Below are positions 57,701 through 64,000 of a stretch of 64,000 nt of DNA, one piece after another. Position 1 is the stretch's first letter; every line of letters begins with the position of its first letter. The stretch spans positions 97,599-161,598 of the forward strand of contig JASANG010000225.1 of assembly GCA_030248215.1 (NCBI GenBank), written 5' to 3'. Source of the DNA: Enoplolaimus lenunculus. Taxonomy: Eukaryota; Nematoda; Enoplea; Enoplida; Thoracostomopsidae. Both the position numbers and the translations under genes were made by a program. Below the pieces are notes generated by a model that was not told the origin of the DNA, did not search any database, and saw nothing but the letters and a program-made list of their open reading frames with translations.

Positions 57701-60090
57701 TATGAGCGATCATTAACGCTGGCTTTGCGAGCAAAATTTTATCGGGGCTCTCACACTGACGCCCCCGTCAAACATAGAGCGGTTTCGAACACTCATTTAT
57801 TGTAATTTTTAAGTAGCATATTACATTATTCCCTCTGAAATCCATACTAGCCTTCTGTTTATAGTTAGGATCAATACAATTCTTTGAACGCTGCAACAGA
57901 CCGCATGATTACAATGTGCACACAAATTCCTTTGTATTTTATCTCACGTGTCAAATTACTTTTTACTTACTATTTTTGCGCAAAGATACATAACTAAAGT
58001 ATTATAATGGTTTCGACAGCGGGTGGTAACCTGAGATCCAATGAATCCTATTTGCGCAGGCACCGACTGCAACTGCCTATTTCAGAAGATGACCAGCCGT
58101 AACGCAGAATCTCTGCCGCAGAATTCCATTTTCGCGAAAACTTTTGATTTCCCAGGGTCCTCATAAATAGCAGTTTTACCAAAATTAAACAAATTTCGCA
58201 AAGGAACTCCATATTTTTGTTTTGGGACCTGAAGATTTATTTTTAGTCAACTACTGGGGTCTACCTATAAAACACAAAAACACTGCCACAACCGCATTAC
58301 AGATACCAATAAGTACTGAGATAGATAACTCACGGTACTATATATTACATACTACTAGTTACTAGTACTAGGTACAACGTCAACTTGCGAAAATATAGTT
58401 ACATCAAGCTTATAAGTAGCAAACTATAGTACAGACATTCTCATCAACCGACTCCAAAAATTCGGGCTAGCTCTACACTAAACTAAATGATGATTACCTT
58501 GCCCGCATTCGAACAATCGTGTTTCTTCGTCTGTTTCGACCTTCAGACCGCGTACAGCAACTGTTCTAAAACTCAAAACTTTCGGTGAAGAAACTAATCA
58601 AACAACGAAAGATGTAATTTTCCTCAAGTTAAAATTAAATACATGGCGCTGTTTTCTCTACTTGTTCAAGATTTCCATTTCTATGTTTGTGCATGCATTT
58701 CTATTGCGCTTACCTACTTTCCAGTCCGGGCATCGGTAGCGACCAAAACAACCCGAGCTTCCATAAGAACGACCCATAAGCCATTAACACCTTTATCGTT
58801 GTGCAAAAACCGAATAGATGCTTCAAGACTTGACCGCCCAACCCAAGTAATATGTCCTTCAAACACGGTATCATAAACGTTTGATATGTCACGAAGTGTC
58901 TGTGCGACGGACGGTTGAAGATCTAACGATAAAGAAAAACGCCTTTATCGAGTGTTTTTAACATCGAATTTCAAAACAAATGCAGTGCGCAATCCGGTTT
59001 TTTAATATGGCAAACCGCAAGCGAATGTAATTTCTATGAACTACGAACAAGTTTCGCTATCTTACAAAAGTAGATTGGCGGAATATAACATCTAATGAAG
59101 AATAAACAACCGTAAGAAAACACACCAATTCTGTCTACACATGCGGTGACAACACCAATTTTCGGGTGACAAGGTGCTCCTGTGAGAGGTCCGTTTTGTA
59201 TATGAGCGTATGCCAAATAAACTAAAAACTGTTATAAATACATTACATTATAACCTTTTTCGAACAAAAGGTTCGTGAGCGAATTTTCTTGCAGCGTCAC
59301 AATATATTGCTATGCTGGAGAATTTCGGATGCTGATTACGGGAATACAAGAGCTAAAACCGAATTTCTGTGACCGATATTTCGTCGACAGCATCCAAAAT
59401 ACTAACAAATCGACATATGAGTGCTGACTTTAAGAGATTCAAATCAAATGTGGCATATTTGTCGCTAATACCACATTGGTTTAAAAGCAAGATTACTATT
59501 GGAAGTCAGACAATTGCGGATATTACGTTAATACCAATGTCTAGTAGTGCTAAAATTTCTGTCTGACTGTATTTTTCGTTACATATATTTTGGTTACACG
59601 TTACACCAAATATAAATAAACGATTGTTAAGGTTGAATCACTACAAGCGTGTTCAATTCTTAACAGACGCCTAAATCTGTTCCCAGAAATTTGATATTTG
59701 AATCCAAAATAGCCACACTTTTATCTCTAAATGTAATAGTAAGCACGGAAGGATAAAATATATAATCATTATTTTCAAAAGATAAAATCTACCTTACTAA
59801 CTGGATAAAAATCTCTATAACGTTTTGACATGCTTTTGGCATAAAAAATAAACAGATGAACAGCTGTTCAGTCTAACCAGCAAAAATATCCATATCTTCC
59901 AGCAGTTTTCCGAACCGAATTGGACTAGCACCCGTATGACTTAGATATGAGTCTCGAAGCGAATCATCGCTCCCAAACGGGATGCATATTCGTGTAAAAC
60001 TTGTTGCCATTTTCCCATCTTCTGGCGGATCGTGAGCCCAAGTATCACCGTCCTTTTGCGATTTCCAATGCATACCGACTTGGCGTCGCA
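54743..60090 (-). CDS. ACOT9: Acyl-CoA thioesterase, ACOT9-like (mitochondrial double-hotdog family)
   Basis: Hydrolyses acyl-CoA to fatty acid and CoA; animal ACOT9 acts in mitochondria. Nine minus-strand exons join in frame: 60090-59878, 59221-59126, 58922-58718, 58565-58498, 56761-56650, 56443-56353, 55918-55745, 55375-55219 and 54834-54743 (stop TAA). The protein follows the known order. A first hotdog half runs from SDDSLRDSYLSHTGASPIRF and FGKLLEDMDIFAG through AYAHIQNGPL to FEGHITWVGRSSLEASI and VVLVATDARTGK. A linker follows (FKTPPDPSETKLLHSLF, PPGNVWMEDCKLSNS). The second half has MYGKMFGGFLMRQAVELGWA, SVDDINFRKPVEIGSLLHL and TTNTFHFLFF, and the tail has MLYISGKRHH. About 400 residues are covered, close to the mature length. 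The N-terminus with the mitochondrial presequence was not found upstream of 60090, so the first exon or exons are missing. Family A sits in one intron, 11 bp from an acceptor. Confidence 0.93.
55930..56083 (+). mobile_element. Family A TTAGGC element inside an ACOT9 intron
   Basis: It starts AGCCCATGAATAGAACAGGG and ends CCTGTTCTATACATGAGAC. It lies 11 bp from the acceptor of exon 55918-55745. A GCTTTCCTG-AAAAA segment with the acceptor and exon start (about 55907-55929) has a near copy at 56110-56134 on the far side of the element. No 8-bp target duplication was seen. Confidence 0.75.
57301..57705 (+). CDS. Possible two-exon proline/cysteine-rich small protein nested in an ACOT9 intron
   Basis: Exon 57301-57388 starts with ATG and ends at a GTAAAA donor; exon 57536-57705 follows a TTTTAG acceptor and ends in TGA. 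Joined in phase 1 they give about 86 residues: a proline-rich start (EPPLPPKH, EPPPPPH), a polar linker, then 24 residues with 14 cysteines (CSGCCCFCCNFCYCSCFCC, then GCYCC), Lys-Arg and a short tail. Pro-rich plus Cys-block proteins such as the CYSTM type are often membrane-associated through their cysteines, but there is no family match I can defend. The reading frame upstream of the ATG is also open to 57219, just after a TTGCAG. Doubt: the cysteine block comes from a TGTTGC-like low-complexity stretch, and a second frame through it is also open and Val/Ala-rich. It may be intron noise. Confidence 0.3.
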
Positions 60091-63000
60091 CTGAAAATTC
60101 ACAAAATACAAAACTTTCAAACCAATGTTGCCTCGGCACCGAATTAATAATTAATTCGCAAACTCGGGGAAGCCTGTTCGTTCTTCAGATAACTTTTAAT
60201 AACGAAACAGTGTTCCTGAAAAAGGAAACAATAAAACTAGCCAAATTCCCTAGCGCTACCACAAATAATAACGAATTAGTGTTTAGTGTGACCTTTTTAC
60301 TCATTGTCCGAGCTAAAAATAACCCAGTACCCTCATCAAGAACGACTGAGTATTGTAAGACAGCGGTGTAGAAAAACAAGTGGCTCAGGGTGATCCGAAC
60401 ACCATTTTATGGGCATTTGGTCATGACTTTCCAAACAATTTCTGTAAATTCTGATCGAAATCTTCAGTTTTGGCTATTGGCATATTCTATAAATGCGCTA
60501 AATAATATTCAGACTACCAGTTTGACGTGATACATGCTAACATTTTCAATAAAAAATCCTACAAACTATGGCGCTTAACGCATACACAAACAACTAGTAT
60601 TTCTAGGTGCTCCTCATATATATAAAAGGAGGTTGACCACCCTGATTTTATCATTAAAATTTGTCTTGGTTTTATACCTGATCTTAAAAGTAGGGATGTG
60701 TCCTATACCAAAACTTTTACAGATGCTAACACCGATTTTATATTTTATTTTGAAAATAAGCCCATGCCGGTGGAGTACTGGAGTTTGACTGGAGTATTCT
60801 TGGAGTTGTTATTGGAGTTTATTTAGTATTAGCATCGGAGTTAGTTTATAAGGAGTCATTGAAAATACTTTATATTAGCGTAAGTTTAGTCACTGTGTTG
60901 ATGTTTACCACATAACACTTGTCATTGTTGTTTAGTAAACTGTTACAACCGGCCGCGTCTTATCAGAGAGTTGAGGATTCCCACAAGCCGCATTGTATTA
61001 CGGAAACACACCGAATACCTTGCAAATCCGACACTGTTATTTTTACGATCAAAATTACCCTGCTTACGAGTGTACATAAAAAAGTTAAACCATTTTTATT
61101 TACATCCGGAATTTCGACATTCGTTTCATCCTCAAACCAACAAAACTTTAGAATATCAAAAACTTTTTGCCAAAGCTTGATCCATGACAAACGACAACCA
61201 ATTTTAGCCCTGGTCCTTGAATGAACATATGCATTTCATTAACCTACAGGTAAATGCCTAAGTATCTTGTTCAGTTGTTTACACTGCTAATTTAAAGATG
61301 ACCAGGGTTGTGAATAAGTTACGCTCCAACACTACTTACTCACGGAAAGCGAAAACTTGCAATATAGGTGTTAACTTTCTGTAAAGCGAAAGTTGTAAAC
61401 TCAGCAGTGATTAATTACAAAAACTTAAAACTGTCTTCCTAACATATATTAACAAACAGGATGATTAACCTACAAAACACCACTTTTACAAGCGCCCGCA
61501 GTTGACGTTGACTAATATAAGAGCTAAACCTACATCAAAAAAAATGCAGCAAGTTTTTCTAGCGATCCATACCAAAACTTACTATCTGTCATTGACATTA
61601 TATCTTTAACAGATATGGGTCGGTTCTGTAGCATAGAGAGCAATATTGGTAATGGTGACATATAGCGATCATATATTAAACTACAACTAAATTCTCGATG
61701 AAGTGCACACGGCTACACCTAAACTTATATCACTGCAACGACCGTTCTCCTAGCTAAGTGAATTTTATTCAGCCGATTCGCTTCTCCCACTGGCACTTCT
61801 AAAACAAACGGTACGCATCAAAGATACTCACGTCGTTCCCAAAAGCCAAACATTTGCATTAAAAGTTAATGAAAAATTTGATTTTTTCTCCTATTATTCA
61901 TACCGCGCACCATAACAAATATCTTCATCTCTCTAAAGATGTCAAAAAATTAAATTCTAAAAATTGTCAGAAATATAAACGTATTAGGTTCAGCTAGAAG
62001 AAAGTTATTCATTCAACATTTCGGTTAGGGTTGCGCAGACAAAGTTTTAAATTGTTAAAAGCCGCGCTGTAAACTTTTTAAGTTGTGTTTAATCGGGGAA
62101 AACCCAAATTTAAACGTCCGAGGAAACGGACACCAATTTTTTCCGGAAACGTAAACGGATAACCGAGTCCGGATACACAAAAGTTACTTAAATGTGGTAT
62201 ACAATAGCAGTAATTTTTTATTGAAAACCATTGATTTTCGTACCTTTGCAGCAGAGCTTTTATACCACAATCGTTTTTCTAAGACATTAAATTAGAAATA
62301 TGGGAACAGTTTTAACACTATAGGCACTTGATGTTAATTTAAAGTTTTACAGTGACACTTTCACTCAACGAATACCCTACATTATAACCTAAATGGGGGC
62401 TAGGTGGACTCAGCTCTTCTAGAAGGAGTTCGGCTTCATCGAAAATGTAGTCTTTACTTGGGTCCTTGTTTATTTCAAGGACATAATGCGTGGTTTACTT
62501 CAATTTTTACCACTGTGTGGAATTTCACACCGGCAATCGACGCTTGCTTAATTGCAACAATCCAAAATTTTTCAAACGACATATGCATTTTTTCGAAAAC
62601 TTAATTTTATGAACGTCAGTTTTACTTGCAAAAATTTGTTTCTATAAACGACGACTACTAAGTAGATGACACTGTCGATTGCCGGTGTGAAATTTCACTC
62701 AGCGGTAAAAATTAAAGTAAACCAAGCATAACTCTGCTGTCATTGTTTGTTGTCAATCACAGTTTAAATTGGAAATAACTGCCAGCAATTCAAGACTTTT
62801 ATTAGAATTCGTTCCCGCTCTACGGGGCAACCTGCTGGATCCTAGGCTTCATATTTTTGATTTTTGTAACATACAATTTGTTCACCATTACATTTGACCC
62901 TACTTATTCAAATTGCACATAGGCGGTTTGCAACTTTCACGCAGTAGAAATGAGTTTCTGCATTTTTAGGCAAAAATAACAAACATTTTGTTAAATGAAA

Positions 63001-64000
63001 CTAATTATACTTCATAAAACGTTTTTAAAGATAGTCTCTTGCGATCAAAGTTTTACTCCCGTATAAATGATGAAGAAAAAATTATATATTTGCAGACATT
63101 ATTTTACAAACTTCGTTGTATATATAAATATGAACATATTTTGTGCAAAGAATGAGCAATGTCCATTCTTTGCGTGGTTGAGTAGTATTTGAAGCGGTCA
63201 TGCGTTGTGAAAAATATATCTTCACTATTTAAAAATGTTTGTTAAATGTTAGTTTTTTGTTTGGATTGAAGTTTCGATTTAAAAACATAAATATGTCGGA
63301 TAGGGTCACCGATTGAGAAATGAACCTCTGCAACCTGTGGTCTTTAACAGATGGGCCAGAAGATTTGTAGCGGGGGCGAATAAATGTTTTAATTTAAACA
63401 TTTATTGCGGTCTAACAAGTTTCCAGATATATCATGTGGTCACAATATCTGTAGGGCAGCAACCGTTTTTCGTTAGATCCCACCCCCTAATGCGGACCGG
63501 GTGGAATAATCAGTCAAAATTTATATAGTTAATTTTTTCACAATTTAACATTTATTTAAATTACAATGCCAATCTGGTATTTTAAATACCACGTTTGCGT
63601 TTGATATTTTAGGTATTTACGTTTTAAGAATATTTGTCTAAAAGTTAAAGATTTTTGTACGAAATTAAATATTGCTATTTAGCAGGATGTCAAAACGGAT
63701 AACAACGTAAACAGAAACGGATAGTGATCAAAATAACGGTTTTATGGAAACGCAAAACGAATATTGAAGTATAAAAGTCTCGAAAATGTTCTATTTTTCT
63801 GGAACCCCATTTGAGGCGTGCATATATTCAGCGGTTTTTCCAAAATATTAAAGAAAAAATGGCATAAGCATCGAAAATTTTTCGGACTTTGGATAGATTT
63901 CGTGATTATTGTTTAATTTCAAACAATTGTAGCATAAAACTGTAGAGAACAATTGCGAGTTATATACGTGATTAAATAATTAATTTTGAAAGTGAAAATA
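60091..64000. other. Region upstream of the ACOT9 exons; no gene recognised
   Basis: The missing 5' exon or exons of ACOT9 should lie here on the minus strand. An acceptor-like site (CTTTTTCAG) ends near 60215 on the minus strand with open frames after it, but none resembles the family. Open frames around 60919-61224 and 63313-63528 have no recognised motif. Confidence 0.45.
62487..62733. repeat. Short inverted repeat, about 60-bp arms
   Basis: The reverse complement of 62487-62547 (GTCGATTGCCGGTGTGAAAT, then TGGTAAAAATTGAAGTAAACCA) matches 62675-62733 with few changes. The arms are about 128 bp apart. No repeat family was recognised. Confidence 0.6.

Overview
The window looks like AT-rich nuclear DNA of an invertebrate animal. 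Its genes are split into many small GT-AG exons, with introns of about 0.1 to 6 kb full of short non-autonomous repeats. I cannot name the species. The motif TTAGGC (CCTAAG on the other strand), the telomere unit of nematodes, occurs in many short tracts, but always inside interspersed elements, so it is weak evidence of taxonomy. No LTR element or virus-like gene was recognised.

Layout. 1-6968: no recognised gene; short repeats. 6969-13206 (+): eight phase-consistent exons of a predicted single-pass membrane protein that I do not recognise; its first exon or exons are missing. 13207-18786: no gene; a cluster of TTAGGC elements and one TA-flanked element. 18787-25429: a large imperfect palindrome with arms of about 2.9 and 3.2 kb around a 505-bp loop. 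The right arm plus loop carries, on the minus strand, an unrecognised multi-exon gene with intact splice sites. The left arm carries its inverted copy, with lost acceptors and a missing exon. 25430-33760: no gene; repeats. About 33764-50695 (+): a glutaminase gene (KGA/GLS type, beta-lactamase-like catalytic domain plus C-terminal ankyrin repeats). Thirteen downstream exons are phase-consistent; the 5' end is unresolved. 50696-54742: no gene; repeats. 54743-60090 (-): nine exons of a mitochondrial-type acyl-CoA thioesterase (ACOT9-like); the N-terminus was not found. One of its introns holds, on the opposite strand, a possible two-exon proline-rich and cysteine-rich small gene. 60091-64000: nothing recognised.

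The genes do not form a pathway or operon. The striking content is structural: the palindrome with one decaying arm, two TIR element families that share GGCC ends, 8-bp target duplications and a TTAGGC core, and small duplications or insertions at splice sites of the glutaminase and thioesterase genes.
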